A stretch of DNA of 22,592 nucleotides from JACDAS01 sp046262415. GTDB taxonomy: Bacteria > Actinomycetota > Thermoleophilia > Gaiellales > Gaiellaceae. Location of the stretch: assembly GCA_046262415.1 (NCBI GenBank), contig JBHEMU010000174.1:1-22592 (forward strand), read 5' to 3'. Position numbers and translations under genes: made by a program. Positions 6,794 through 14,375 of this stretch are shown here, one piece after another (the first letter of the stretch is position 1; every line of letters starts with the position of its first letter). The notes under the pieces were generated by a model. The model saw nothing but the letters and a program-made list of their open reading frames with translations. It was not told where the DNA came from and did no database searches.

Positions 6794-7140
6794 TAGCCGA
6801 TCTCGACGCTGCGGTCGGCGACGCAGGCGTCCGTCCAGCGCACGGCCTCCTCGACGAGGCGCGCGCCGAGGGCCTCGACGTCCTCCTCGGCAGGCAGGCG
6901 GTCGGCCGCGACCTCGACGCAAACCTGGTGCGCCACCGCCTCGGCGTCCTCGCCGACCTCGTGCCGCTCCTCGGACACGATCGAGACGTCGCCGACGAGG
7001 GGCAGCAGCGCGGCCGCGAGCGCGTCGATCTCCGCCGCCGTCGCCTCGCGCCCGGCGAGCAGCCCGAAGTTGATCCGGACCTCGAGCGCGGGCTGCTCGG
7101 CGTTGCGGGTGGCGAACGCGACGAGAGGGCCGGTCTTCAT
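6793..7140 (-). CDS. Conserved small protein of unknown function
   Basis: The 115-aa soluble acidic protein starts with ATG at 7140. It has no signal peptide or membrane span. The visible pattern is LEVRINFGLLAGREATAAEI, a helix, LVGDVSIVSEERHEVG, a second strand set (VAHQVCVEVA) and a final helix with RWTDACVADR. Two similar alpha/beta halves suggest a ferredoxin-like or duplicated fold. I do not recognise a named family. It lies 30 bases after the ABC permease and is probably the last gene of that operon, but nothing in the sequence ties it to transport. Confidence 0.68.
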   Translation of the reverse strand: MKTGPLVAFATRNAEQPALEVRINFGLLAGREATAAEIDALAAALLPLVGDVSIVSEERHEVGEDAEAVAHQVCVEVAADRLPAEEDVEALGARLVEEAVRWTDACVADRSVEIG

Positions 7141-7170
7141 GCCTCCAACCCTAACCTCGATCCGCCGACG

Positions 7171-7920
7171 CTAACCCTCGCGGGGGACCCAGCGGAAGCC
7201 CCGCAGGGCGACGACCGCGCCCGCGAGTCCCCAGCCCGTCACGGCCGCCACCGCCCCCGGCCGCGACCAGATCGCCACGTCGTGGAGCGTCACGTCGCGG
7301 ACGAGCCTGATGAAGTGCGTCAGCGGCAGCGCCTCCCCGATCAGCTCCAGCGCGCGCGGGAACGAGTGCGGCGAGAAGAAGGAGCCCGAGATGAACGCCA
7401 TCGGGAGGTAGATCGCGTTCACGACCGCAGAGGAGCCCTCCCCGGATCGGACGACGGTGGTCACGGCGAGGCCCAGCGCGGCGAACGCGAGCGCGCCGAG
7501 GAGGAGCGCGAGGCAGATCGAGACGACCTGGCCCGGAAACGGCACGTCGAACAGGATCCGCCCGAGCACGAGGAGCGCGACGGCCTCGATCGCGTAGACG
7601 ACGAGCGTCGAGCCGAGCAGAGCCGCGATCGCGGTCACGGGCGGAAGCGGCGTCGCCCGGAGCCGCTTCAGGATCCCGTCCTCGCGGCGCAGGACGACGA
7701 CGATCGCGAGGCCCGCGAACGCGGTCGCGACGACCCCGTAGCCGAGGAGGCCGGCGAGCAGGTAGCGCGATCCCTCGACCCCCTCGATCTCGTCCTCGCC
7801 GTAGACGGAGCCGAGCAGGACGAAGAACAGGATCGGCAGCAGGAACGTGAAGAACGCGAGCTCCCGGCTGCGCCAGAAGAGGCGCTGCTGCGCTCGGAGC
7901 TCGTGCCCGAAGAGCCTCAC
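7171..7920 (-). CDS. ABC-2 type exporter permease
   Basis: The 249-aa membrane protein starts MRLFGHELRAQQRLFWRSRE, the cytoplasmic amphipathic start of ABC-2 permeases (drug, polysaccharide or lipid exporters). Six hydrophobic spans are visible: about 22-40, 54-78, 94-115, 130-155, 164-182 and 220-240. RREDGILKRLRATPLPP is the conserved cytoplasmic loop that couples to the ATPase, and the segment NAIYLPMAFISGSFFSP is typical. Its GTG start (7920-7918) overlaps the ATPase stop (7919-7917) in GTGA, so translation of the two subunits is coupled. The substrate is unknown. Confidence 0.92.
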   Translation of the reverse strand: MRLFGHELRAQQRLFWRSRELAFFTFLLPILFFVLLGSVYGEDEIEGVEGSRYLLAGLLGYGVVATAFAGLAIVVVLRREDGILKRLRATPLPPVTAIAALLGSTLVVYAIEAVALLVLGRILFDVPFPGQVVSICLALLLGALAFAALGLAVTTVVRSGEGSSAVVNAIYLPMAFISGSFFSPHSFPRALELIGEALPLTHFIRLVRDVTLHDVAIWSRPGAVAAVTGWGLAGAVVALRGFRWVPREG

Positions 7921-8762
7921 TCGGCCGCGTCCGTCAGGGAGAGGTAGGTCTCCTCGAGGGTCGGTCGGCGCACCTCGAGCGCGTCGAGCTCCCAGCCTTC
8001 CGCGAGCGCCCGCCCGGTCAGCTCGTGCAGGGCTCGCGTCGGCTCGTCCGTGCGGAGGACGACCGGCTCACCCGCGCGGCGGTAATGGATCTCGGTCGCG
8101 GCCGCCCGCCCGGCGAGCTCCGCCGGGCGGCCGAGCGCGACGATGCGGCCCTCGCGCAGCACGGCGACGCGGTCGGCGAGCTGCTCGGCCTCGTCGAGGT
8201 AGTGCGTCGTCAAGAGGATCGTCTTGCCGAGCGCCCGCAGCGACCGGATCGTCTCCCAGGCAGCCCGCCGGGCGGCCGGGTCGAAGCCGGTGGTCGGCTC
8301 GTCGAGGAACAGGAGCTCCGGGTCGCCGACGAGGGCCAGCCCGAGGTCGAGGCGCCGCTTCTGCCCGCCGGAGAGCGTGCGCACGAGCGCGTCTCGCTTC
8401 TCGTGCAGGTCGACGATCTGCACGACCTCCTCGACGGGGCGGGGGCGGGCGTAGTACCCCGCGAACAGCCGCAGGCTCTCGACGACTCGCAGGTTCGCGT
8501 ACATGGCCGAGGACTGCAGGACGACGCCGATCCGCTCGCGCCACGCGGACCCGGTGCGGCCCGGGTCCTCGCCCAGCACCGAGACGGTGCCGGCGTCGCG
8601 GCGGCGGTAGCCGGCGAGGATCTCCACCGTCGTCGTCTTGCCGGCTCCGTTCGGCCCGAGCAGCCCGAAGACCTCGCCCGGGGCGATCTCGAAGCTGATG
8701 CCTCGTACCGCCTCGAAGGCGCCGTACCTCTTCGTCAGGTCGGCGACGGCGACCGCGGTCAC
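7917..8762 (-). CDS. ABC exporter ATP-binding subunit (DrrA/CcmA type)
   Basis: The 281-aa protein starts with GTG at 8762, chosen because it overlaps the stop of the upstream gene in GTGA and begins right at the domain (VTAVAVADLTKRYGAFEAVR). Motifs in order: Walker A GLLGPNGAGKTT (about 34-45), Q-loop VVLQSS, signature LSGGQKRRLDLG, Walker B LLFLDEPTTGFDP, and H-loop LLTTHYLDEAEQLADR. The C-terminal 80 residues form the extra domain ending VRRPTLEETYLSLTD that is common in daunorubicin-type exporters. It powers the permease encoded directly downstream. Confidence 0.94.
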   Translation of the reverse strand: MTAVAVADLTKRYGAFEAVRGISFEIAPGEVFGLLGPNGAGKTTTVEILAGYRRRDAGTVSVLGEDPGRTGSAWRERIGVVLQSSAMYANLRVVESLRLFAGYYARPRPVEEVVQIVDLHEKRDALVRTLSGGQKRRLDLGLALVGDPELLFLDEPTTGFDPAARRAAWETIRSLRALGKTILLTTHYLDEAEQLADRVAVLREGRIVALGRPAELAGRAAATEIHYRRAGEPVVLRTDEPTRALHELTGRALAEGWELDALEVRRPTLEETYLSLTDAAE

Positions 8763-9151
8763 AGATCGACCGCGACCATGCCGCCGGCCGGGAAGGCGGG
8801 CTCGGGGCCGCCGGTCAGCGCCGCGACGATCTGCGAGCAGTCGGGCTGATGCCCGACGACGGCGACATGCTCGCCTCGACCGGCGGCCACCGCTCGGACG
8901 TCCTCGGCGGTCGCGCCCGGGCCCAGGCGCTCGTCCGGCTCGGCGACGACGCCCGCCGCGCGCGCCAGCGCCTCGCCCGTCTGCCTGGCCCGGAGGAGGG
9001 GGCTCGTCAGCACCGCGTCGAGCGAGACCCCCTCGTCGACCAGCCGCCGCCCGAGAGCGCGCGCCGCCTCTCGCCCCGCCCCGGTCAGGGGCCGAAGAGC
9101 GTCCGGCTCGCCCGGAGCGGCCTTCGCGTGCCGGACCACGTAGAGCCTCAC
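8759..9151 (-). CDS. SixA-like phosphohistidine phosphatase (histidine phosphatase family)
   Basis: The 130-aa protein starts with GTG at 9151 so that it opens directly with VRLYVVRHAKAAPGE. The RHAK motif carries the phospho-accepting histidine of the branch-1 histidine phosphatase fold. SPLLRARQTGEALA supplies the conserved Arg, and VVGHQPDCSQIVAALTG the second catalytic His. The short length without a cap domain matches SixA, which removes phosphate from histidine of phosphotransfer proteins; other substrates are possible. Its TGA overlaps the GTG of the ABC ATPase by four bases, so it is the first gene of this operon. Confidence 0.9.
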   Translation of the reverse strand: MRLYVVRHAKAAPGEPDALRPLTGAGREAARALGRRLVDEGVSLDAVLTSPLLRARQTGEALARAAGVVAEPDERLGPGATAEDVRAVAAGRGEHVAVVGHQPDCSQIVAALTGGPEPAFPAGGMVAVDL

Positions 9152-9182
9152 CGCGCCAGGATAGAGCGCCCGAGGGTTCCCC

Positions 9183-9202
9183 CTGGACGAATGCTCGTCC
9201 AG
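9183..9202. promoter_or_regulatory. Perfect inverted repeat in the divergent 59-bp intergenic region
   Basis: CTGGACGAatgcTCGTCCAG is a perfect 8-bp inverted repeat around ATGC. It lies between the start of the phosphatase operon (9151, minus) and the secreted protein gene (9211, plus), immediately before the latter's AGAGGA ribosome site. It could be a repressor operator serving both genes or a leader hairpin affecting translation. Confidence 0.5.
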
Positions 9203-9210
9203 AGAGGACA

Positions 9211-11139
9211 ATGATGACGATGCTCCGGGGCCGGGTATTCCCACGGGCGCTCACGGGCGCCGCGCTTGCCGCTGCGGTCGTGCTCGCGATCGCTCCGGGG
9301 TCGACCGCCGCACCGGCCGCCGAGTTCGTCCCGGGCGACCTCGTTGTCAGCGGCGCGGGCCTGCGCTGGCTGCATGCCGACGGCTCGGTCGTCGGCCAGA
9401 TCGTCCCGGCGAGCGTGCGGGTCACGACCGTCGCCTTCCGCCCCGGCGGCGGCTCGCTGCCGCTGTTCGCGGTCGACGATCCGCTGGTGATCAGGAGCTA
9501 CAACGCGTCGGGCGTCGAGCAGTTCTTCTTCGCCGCCGACGACGTGGCGAAGCGGACGACCGCGCTCGCGCTGGGCCCGAACGGGATCGAGTACCCGGCG
9601 GTCACGCACGGCCCGCAGATCAACCAGGTCTTCATCTTCAAGCAGGATCCGACCGTCGGCAGCAACGAGCAGCTCGTCGGGCTCTTCCTCGTCCCGGCCC
9701 CGGTGACCGACCTGGACGCCGCCTCCGACGGCTGCACCGTCTTCTACGCGAGCGCGCTCGGCATCGGCCGGCTCGACTCGTGCCGGCTCGCCGTCCTCCC
9801 GGACTTCGTCGGAGGCCTCGGCGTCGCCAAGCTCCGGCTCCTGCCGGACACGAGCATGCTGGCCGTGACGGCCGGTGGTGCGGAGATCAGGCGGATCGGT
9901 CCGGACGCGAAGACGGTGCGGACGTACGCCGTTCCCGGTCAGTCCGGCTGGACGGGGATCGACCTGGCGCCGGACGGCCGGAGCTTCTGGGCCGTGAACC
10001 AGGCGGGGTTGCTCTACCGGATCGATCTCGCGGGCGGCGCGGTTCTCCAGGGCCCGCTCGCCGTGCCCGCTCCCGCCACGGACGTGGCGGTGCACGGCGC
10101 CCCGATCGGGGTCGCGCCGCCGCCGCCGGCAGGCGGGGCCGAGCAGACGCTCGATCTCGACCGCGTCGCCACACTCACAGGCGAGGTCTTCGCGGGCTTC
10201 CTGCCGATCCGGGCCGCGCCGGAGAAGATCTGCGGCCCCGGCGGCGCGACGCTGAGCTTCCGGGACGCCTACGGGGCCTCGATCGGGCCCTACCGCGGCG
10301 GGTTCGGCGCGGGTGCGGACGTCAAGGTCGGGCCGCAGACGCTCCCCGGGCGCCTGGGCGCCTTGGGGCTGCCGCCCGGGCCAGTGCAGAGCGTGGACGG
10401 CGCGTTCGCGATCAACCAGGGGCCGACGAAGATCCAGGGGACCTTCTCCGGCAAGGGTTCGGGCAGCATCGCCTCCTGCGCGGCGTTCGGGCCGCGCACG
10501 TTCCCGACCTCGATCATCTTCCCTCCGGACTACGTGCTCTCGGGCTACGCCTGGGCGCTGAGCGCCAGCGCGCTCAAGTACCAGGCGTCGATCGCGCGCG
10601 ACGGCAAGGCCTACTCCGACCGGGGCAAGACCTACCTCGTCTCGTCGCGGTTCAACCTCGTCGACGCGGCGGGGCGGGATTCCGGATCGGGCGGCCGGTA
10701 CGCGCAGCACTTCGTCTCCGATGCCATCGGGGTGACGGACGCGTTCGCGTCCAAGGGGCAGAAACGTCCTCACAGCGCCGGCATCCCCTCCGAGGCGGCC
10801 ACGATCGAGCTGCGCGCGACGTGGACCACGCCCGCCGACCGCTTCACGATCCGCAACGTCAAGCTCGTCCCTGCCCGCACCGTCGCCGCGGCGAGCTCGC
10901 CGAGGGTGGATCCGGTCAAGGTGACCACCACGCGCGGGCCGAACTCGGTGCGCGTGCGAGTCTCCAACGTCAAGTCCGGGCGGCTGACCTTCTCGGTCAA
11001 CGGCGAGCGCGTCCGCAAGAAGACGAAGGTGAAGACGCAGGTCTCGATCGTGCACCGGCATCGCAAGCGCCTCGAGGCGATCGCCGTGCCGCTCGCGGCC
11101 CTCGGGCTGCCGCCCACCGCGTTCGCCGCCCCCCGGTAG
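9211..11139 (+). CDS. Large secreted protein with beta-propeller-like N-terminal half
   Basis: The protein has about 642 aa. Candidate starts are ATG 9211, 9214 or 9220; GAGAGG (9202-9207) fits 9214 best, and the product changes by three residues at most. A signal peptide (RALTGAALAAAVVLAIAPGS) is followed by blade-like repeats to about residue 300 (GDLVVSGAGLRWLHADG, TALALGPNGIEYP, TGIDLAPDGRSFWAVNQAGLLYRIDL), a pattern of NHL/SMP-30-like propellers. A proline-rich linker (GVAPPPPAGGAEQ) leads to a second half rich in Gly and beta strands with Cys pairs (KICGPGG, SIASCAAFG), then a basic C-terminal region. No catalytic motif or cell-wall anchor is evident. It is probably extracellular; its role is unknown. 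Confidence 0.8.
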   Translation: MMTMLRGRVFPRALTGAALAAAVVLAIAPGSTAAPAAEFVPGDLVVSGAGLRWLHADGSVVGQIVPASVRVTTVAFRPGGGSLPLFAVDDPLVIRSYNASGVEQFFFAADDVAKRTTALALGPNGIEYPAVTHGPQINQVFIFKQDPTVGSNEQLVGLFLVPAPVTDLDAASDGCTVFYASALGIGRLDSCRLAVLPDFVGGLGVAKLRLLPDTSMLAVTAGGAEIRRIGPDAKTVRTYAVPGQSGWTGIDLAPDGRSFWAVNQAGLLYRIDLAGGAVLQGPLAVPAPATDVAVHGAPIGVAPPPPAGGAEQTLDLDRVATLTGEVFAGFLPIRAAPEKICGPGGATLSFRDAYGASIGPYRGGFGAGADVKVGPQTLPGRLGALGLPPGPVQSVDGAFAINQGPTKIQGTFSGKGSGSIASCAAFGPRTFPTSIIFPPDYVLSGYAWALSASALKYQASIARDGKAYSDRGKTYLVSSRFNLVDAAGRDSGSGGRYAQHFVSDAIGVTDAFASKGQKRPHSAGIPSEAATIELRATWTTPADRFTIRNVKLVPARTVAAASSPRVDPVKVTTTRGPNSVRVRVSNVKSGRLTFSVNGERVRKKTKVKTQVSIVHRHRKRLEAIAVPLAALGLPPTAFAAPR

Positions 11140-11143
11140 GCGG

Positions 11144-11605
11144 ATGCCCGCCGGGGACGACGAGCGGCTCGACCGTGAGCTGATCGAGCTCCTGAACGAG
11201 CTGCGCGTGGCGCTGCCGGGCGTGCAGGTGCTGTTCGCCTTCCTGCTCGCGGTGCCGTTCACGCAGCAGTTCGAGCGCCTCGGCGAGTTCCAGAAGGACA
11301 CCTACTTCGTGACGCTGCTCAGCACGGCCGCCTCGTCGATCCTCCTGATCGCCCCGTCGTCCTACCACCGGCTGCGCTGGCGCGAGCACGACAAGGAACG
11401 GTTGCTCCGCGTCTCGAACGCGCTCGCGATCGCCGGGCTCGCGCTGCTCGCGGCGGCGATGACGGGCGCGGTCTTCCTGATCACGAACGTGCTGTTCGAC
11501 CGGACGTGGGCGTCGGTGACGGGGACCCTCCTCGCGGGCGGCTTCGCCCTGTTCTGGTACGGCCTTCCGTTCGCGGGGAAGCTGCGAGACCGGGTCCGGG
11601 GGTAG
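11144..11605 (+). CDS. DUF6328 family membrane protein
   Basis: The 153-aa protein begins DDERLDRELIELLNELRVALPGVQ, a soluble amphipathic helix, followed by FAFLLAVPFTQQFERLGEFQ and FVTLLSTAASSILLIAPSSYHRLRWREHDK. Four membrane spans are visible at about 29-45, 56-74, 93-115 and 124-142. The E-L-R-V-x-L-P-G-V-Q-x-L-F-A-F-L segment and the APSxxHRxxxR loop are typical of this uncharacterised actinobacterial family. It starts 4 bases after the propeller-protein stop and ends 7 bases before the PhzF-like gene, so the three form one operon. Confidence 0.88.
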   Translation: MPAGDDERLDRELIELLNELRVALPGVQVLFAFLLAVPFTQQFERLGEFQKDTYFVTLLSTAASSILLIAPSSYHRLRWREHDKERLLRVSNALAIAGLALLAAAMTGAVFLITNVLFDRTWASVTGTLLAGGFALFWYGLPFAGKLRDRVRG

Positions 11606-11612
11606 CCGGGGC

Positions 11613-12464
11613 GTGGCCGGTTACCGCTACGTCGTCTGCGACGTCTTCACGGACACGCCGCTCGAGGGGAACCAGCTGGCCGTCTTCACGGATGCGAGCC
11701 TGCTCCCCGAGCAGCTGATGCAGCGGATCGCGCGTGAGCTGAACCTCTCGGAGACCGTCTTCGTGCTGCCGCCGGCGGGGGCGGGGCACGCCCGGATCCG
11801 GATGTTCACGCCAACCCTGGAGGTGCCGTTCGCGGGGCATCCGACGCTCGGGACGGCGTTCGTCCTGGCGACCCCGCTCCAGCTCGAGGAGATCCGGCTC
11901 GAGACCGGGCGCGGCGTGATTCCGGTCCGCCTCGAGCGGGACGGCCACCGGCTCGTGTTCGGGCGCATGGCCCAGCCGCTTCCGAGCGTGGCCGCGTGGG
12001 AAGAGACCGCCGGGCTGCTCGCTGCGCTCGGCGTCGAGCGCTCGGAGCTGCCGATCGAGGTCTACGACAACGGCATCCCGCATGTGTACGTCTGTCTCGG
12101 GTCGGAGAGGGAGGTGGCGCGGATCGAGCCCGATCTGGCGGCGCTGCGCAAGCTGCCGGGAGCGGCGGCGCTCGGGTTCAACTGCTTCGCCGGCTCGGGC
12201 CGGCGCTGGAAGACGCGGATGTTCGCGCCCGGCGGCGGCGTCCCCGAGGATCCGGCGACCGGATCCGCCGCGGGCCCGCTCGCCCTCCACCTCGCGAGGC
12301 ACGGGCGCATCGCCTTCGGCGACGAGATCGAGATCTCCCAGGGCGTGGAGGTGGGCCGGCCCTCGACGCTGTACGCGCGCGTCGACGGAACGCCCGAGCG
12401 GCTGGAGGCGGTCGAGGTCGGTGGCTCGGCCGTGATCGTCGCGCGCGGCGAGTTCCGGCTCTAG
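11613..12464 (+). CDS. PhzF-family isomerase/epimerase
   Basis: The 283-aa protein starts with GTG 11613 (MAGYRYVVCDVFTDTPLEGN). It shows the family landmarks: GNQLAVF, the catalytic Glu in NLSETVFV, MFTPTLEVPFAGHPTLGTAF, and the second-half FAPGGGVPEDPATGSAAGPL. The length and the two mirror-image halves fit the diaminopimelate-epimerase-like fold. PhzF isomerises dihydro-hydroxyanthranilate in phenazine synthesis, but most genomic members lie outside such clusters and their substrates are unknown. No phenazine genes are nearby. A repeat-bearing spacer follows. Confidence 0.93.
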   Translation: MAGYRYVVCDVFTDTPLEGNQLAVFTDASLLPEQLMQRIARELNLSETVFVLPPAGAGHARIRMFTPTLEVPFAGHPTLGTAFVLATPLQLEEIRLETGRGVIPVRLERDGHRLVFGRMAQPLPSVAAWEETAGLLAALGVERSELPIEVYDNGIPHVYVCLGSEREVARIEPDLAALRKLPGAAALGFNCFAGSGRRWKTRMFAPGGGVPEDPATGSAAGPLALHLARHGRIAFGDEIEISQGVEVGRPSTLYARVDGTPERLEAVEVGGSAVIVARGEFRL

Positions 12465-12497
12465 CCGAAGCGCTCCTGCGAGCACCTCGTCCGTTCC

Positions 12498-12541
12498 GGA
12501 CACGTCTCCGGGCCTGGCCCCGCGCCATGTCGCTTCCGGAC
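12498..12541 (+). repeat. Dispersed palindromic repeat, copy A
   Basis: GGACACGTCTCCGGGCCTGG plus five further bases (12498-12522) is identical to 22408-22432. The later part (CGCCATG..) diverges. Copies A and B occupy the 220-bp spacer between convergent genes (12465-12684), which has no other feature I can support. Confidence 0.75.
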
Positions 12542-12601
12542 GGGCCTACGCCGATCCCGTCCGGTCCGCTGCGTCCGCCCGGGCCCCACGGTGGCCCGCT
12601 G

Positions 12602-12650
12602 GGACCGGTCCGCGGGCCTGACCCCGGGTCATGGCTCCGCGGGCCGTGTC
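12602..12650 (+). repeat. Dispersed palindromic repeat, copy B
   Basis: This aligns with copy A from its first base: GGAC at 12602 and GGGCCTG 12 bases later, as in copy A. It contains the near-perfect palindrome TGACCCCGGGTCA (12619-12631) and ends CGTGTCC. That end is complementary to the GGACACG start of copies A and C, so a full unit is about 50 bp with inverted ends. Confidence 0.65.
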
Positions 12651-12684
12651 CCGGGCTCGGGCTGCTCGCCCGGCCGCCCTCCGA

Positions 12685-13347
12685 CTACGCCGGAGCGACG
12701 CCGATCCGGCCGGCGAGCTCGCGGGAGATCGCGTGGTCGCCGCCCGCGGCCCGGACCGTCACGGGACCGCCGAAGGGCGCCGCTTCGCCGAAGACCACGC
12801 TGGCGCCGGGCAGGAGCTCGATGCGGGCCAGGTAGCGCAGCAACTCGGCGTCGCCGTCGGGAACCCGGCGGACGACCGCGGCCTCGCCGGGCTCCAGGCC
12901 TCCCAGCGGCCGGAGCTCGAGACGCTCGACCTCCAGCGCCGGGCTGGGAATCGGGTCGCCGTGAGGATCGTGCGTCGGGAAGCCGAGCGACTCGTCGATC
13001 CTCGCCTCGAGCTCCTCGGAGAGCGCGTGCTCGAGGCGGTCGGCCTCGACGTGGACGGCGTCGAGAGGGAGCCCGAGCGTGTCCACGAGGTACTGCTCGA
13101 GCAGGCGATGGTGCCGGATCACCTCGAGCGCGACCTTCTTCCCGGACAGCGTCAGCACGACGCCGCGGTAGCGCTCGTGCTCGGCGAGACCGAGCGCGGC
13201 CAGGCGCTTGACCATCGCGGTCGCCGACGGCGGTGCCACCCCCATGCGCTCCGCGATCGCCGACGTCGAGACGCGGCCTCCGTCGACCTCCAGCTTGTAG
13301 ATCTCGCGCACGTAGTCCTGGATCGCCTCGCTCAGCGGCTTCTTCAT
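12685..13347 (-). CDS. DtxR/MntR-family metal-dependent repressor
   Basis: The 220-aa protein starts at ATG 13347; a GTG directly before (13350) is an alternative. Residues 5-65 form the winged helix-turn-helix (STSAIAERMGVAPPSATAMV) and 70-130 the dimer and metal domain. A C-terminal SH3-like FeoA domain spans about 145-220. By alignment with DtxR, His80, Glu84 and His99 match the accessory metal site, and Glu106 and His107 match the primary site. The DtxR Met10 and Cys102 positions are Asp11 and Asp103. Such hard ligands recall MntR, favouring Mn(II) over Fe(II); this is inference. It is divergent from a copper oxidase and a ZIP transporter across a roughly 20-bp AT-rich gap, so it probably controls them and itself. 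Confidence 0.93.
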   Translation of the reverse strand: MKKPLSEAIQDYVREIYKLEVDGGRVSTSAIAERMGVAPPSATAMVKRLAALGLAEHERYRGVVLTLSGKKVALEVIRHHRLLEQYLVDTLGLPLDAVHVEADRLEHALSEELEARIDESLGFPTHDPHGDPIPSPALEVERLELRPLGGLEPGEAAVVRRVPDGDAELLRYLARIELLPGASVVFGEAAPFGGPVTVRAAGGDHAISRELAGRIGVAPA

Positions 13348-13350
13348 CAC

Positions 13351-13381
13351 ATCTAATATACAATTTCGCCATGTCTAAATT
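13351..13381. promoter_or_regulatory. AT-rich divergent promoter/operator between repressor and oxidase genes
   Basis: This is a strikingly AT-rich island in GC-rich DNA. AATTTCGCCATGTCTAAATT (13362-13381) is an inverted repeat of AATTT/AAATT over the oxidase start codon. TCTAA occurs at 13352 and again at 13374, 22 bp (two helical turns) apart. On minus, TATATT sits about 10 bases before the repressor start; on plus, TAATAT and TATACA lie close to the oxidase ATG. No Shine-Dalgarno precedes either gene, so both transcripts may be leaderless. It is the likely binding site of the metal repressor. Confidence 0.6.
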
Positions 13382-14375
13382 GAGCCGCCGCGACGTGCTG
13401 CTCGGCGCTGCGCCCTTTGCGATCGCGCCGCTCTGCAGGATCGGGCTGCCCGAGAGCTCGCAGGCCCGGCTCGCGTCCTCGCTCGGGCCGACGACGCACC
13501 TGCCCGAGCACAAGCGTGTCGGCCATGCGGCGATGGTCGGCGAGGGCGTGCCCGCCCCGGGCGGGCCGAACACGCTCGACCACCTCCTTCTTCCCCCGCC
13601 GGCTCTCCCGCACCGGCCCGGGCGGCTGCGCGAGTACCACCTCGCCGCTCTCGACAGGGAGGTCGAGGTCGCCGAGGGGGTCTTCTTCCCCGCCTGGACG
13701 TACAACGGCACGATCCCGGGCCCGGTGATCCGCGCCACGGAGGACGACCTCCTGCGCGTGAAGCTGACGAACAACGGCACGCACCCGCACACGATCCACT
13801 TCCACGGCATCCACCCCTCGGGCATGGACGGCGTCTTCGAGCCGGTCGCACCCGGCAGCAGCTTCACGTACGAGTTCCCGGCGCGCCCGCACGGGATGCA
13901 CCTCTACCACTGCCACGCCACGCCGCTGAAGAAGCACATCCACAAGGGGCTCTACGGCGCGTTCATCATCGACCCGCCGACCGCCCGGAGACCGGCGCAG
14001 GAGCTCGTCATGGTGATGAACGGCTACGACACCGACGGCGACGGCGAGAACAACTTCTACACCGTCAACGGGCTCGCCTTCTACTACGCGAAGTACCCGA
14101 TCCGCGTCCGCCGCAGTCAGACCGTTCGCATCTACCTCGCGAACCTGACCGAGTTCGACCTGATCAACTCGTTCCACCTCCACGGCGACTTCTTCCGCTA
14201 CTACCCGACCGGCTCGACCGACCAGTTCGAGTACACGGACACGGTCATGCTCTGCCAGGGCCAGCGGGGGATCATCGAGATCGACTTCGCCAACACGGGG
14301 ACCTTCATGTTCCACGCGCACCAGTCCGAGTTCGCGGAGCTGGGCTGGATGGGCTTCTTCGACGTCGTCGAGTGA
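13371..14375 (+). CDS. Two-domain multicopper oxidase with Tat-type signal
   Basis: The 334-aa protein begins MSKLSRRDVLLGAAPFAIAP, a twin-arginine signal, so it is exported folded. Two cupredoxin domains follow (about 90-205 and 225-334). Copper-ligand motifs are HFHG (His143, His145), YHCH (His180, Cys181, His182) with KKHIHKGL (His189, His191), HLHG (His269, His271) and FHAHQSE (His315, His317). The cysteine marks a type-1 site in domain 1. The axial position after KG is Leu194 where nitrite reductases have Met, a laccase-like trait linked to higher redox potential. Such proteins oxidise metals or phenols with O2, or act as nitrite reductases. Overlap with the ZIP gene and the divergent metal repressor favour a metal-oxidase role. 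Confidence 0.92.
   Translation: MSKLSRRDVLLGAAPFAIAPLCRIGLPESSQARLASSLGPTTHLPEHKRVGHAAMVGEGVPAPGGPNTLDHLLLPPPALPHRPGRLREYHLAALDREVEVAEGVFFPAWTYNGTIPGPVIRATEDDLLRVKLTNNGTHPHTIHFHGIHPSGMDGVFEPVAPGSSFTYEFPARPHGMHLYHCHATPLKKHIHKGLYGAFIIDPPTARRPAQELVMVMNGYDTDGDGENNFYTVNGLAFYYAKYPIRVRRSQTVRIYLANLTEFDLINSFHLHGDFFRYYPTGSTDQFEYTDTVMLCQGQRGIIEIDFANTGTFMFHAHQSEFAELGWMGFFDVVE

Noticed and set aside
6928..7947. Plus-strand 339-aa highly charged frame (many R, E, D)
   Set aside because: It is a shadow of the ABC permease and small-protein genes; the minus frames show clear family motifs and 4-base gene overlaps.
8638..9210. Extension of the propeller-like protein upstream to 8638
   Set aside because: The added 191 residues are an antisense shadow of the phosphatase and ATPase genes. 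The ribosome site and signal peptide place the start at 9211-9220.
9148..11301. Minus-strand 717-aa frame opposite the propeller-like protein
   Set aside because: The composition is Arg/Asp/Glu shadow type with no signal peptide or motif. The plus frame has a signal peptide, a ribosome site and structured repeats.
11613..12464. Phenazine biosynthesis cluster
   Set aside because: PhzF-like proteins are common outside phenazine pathways, and no other phz-type gene is in the window.
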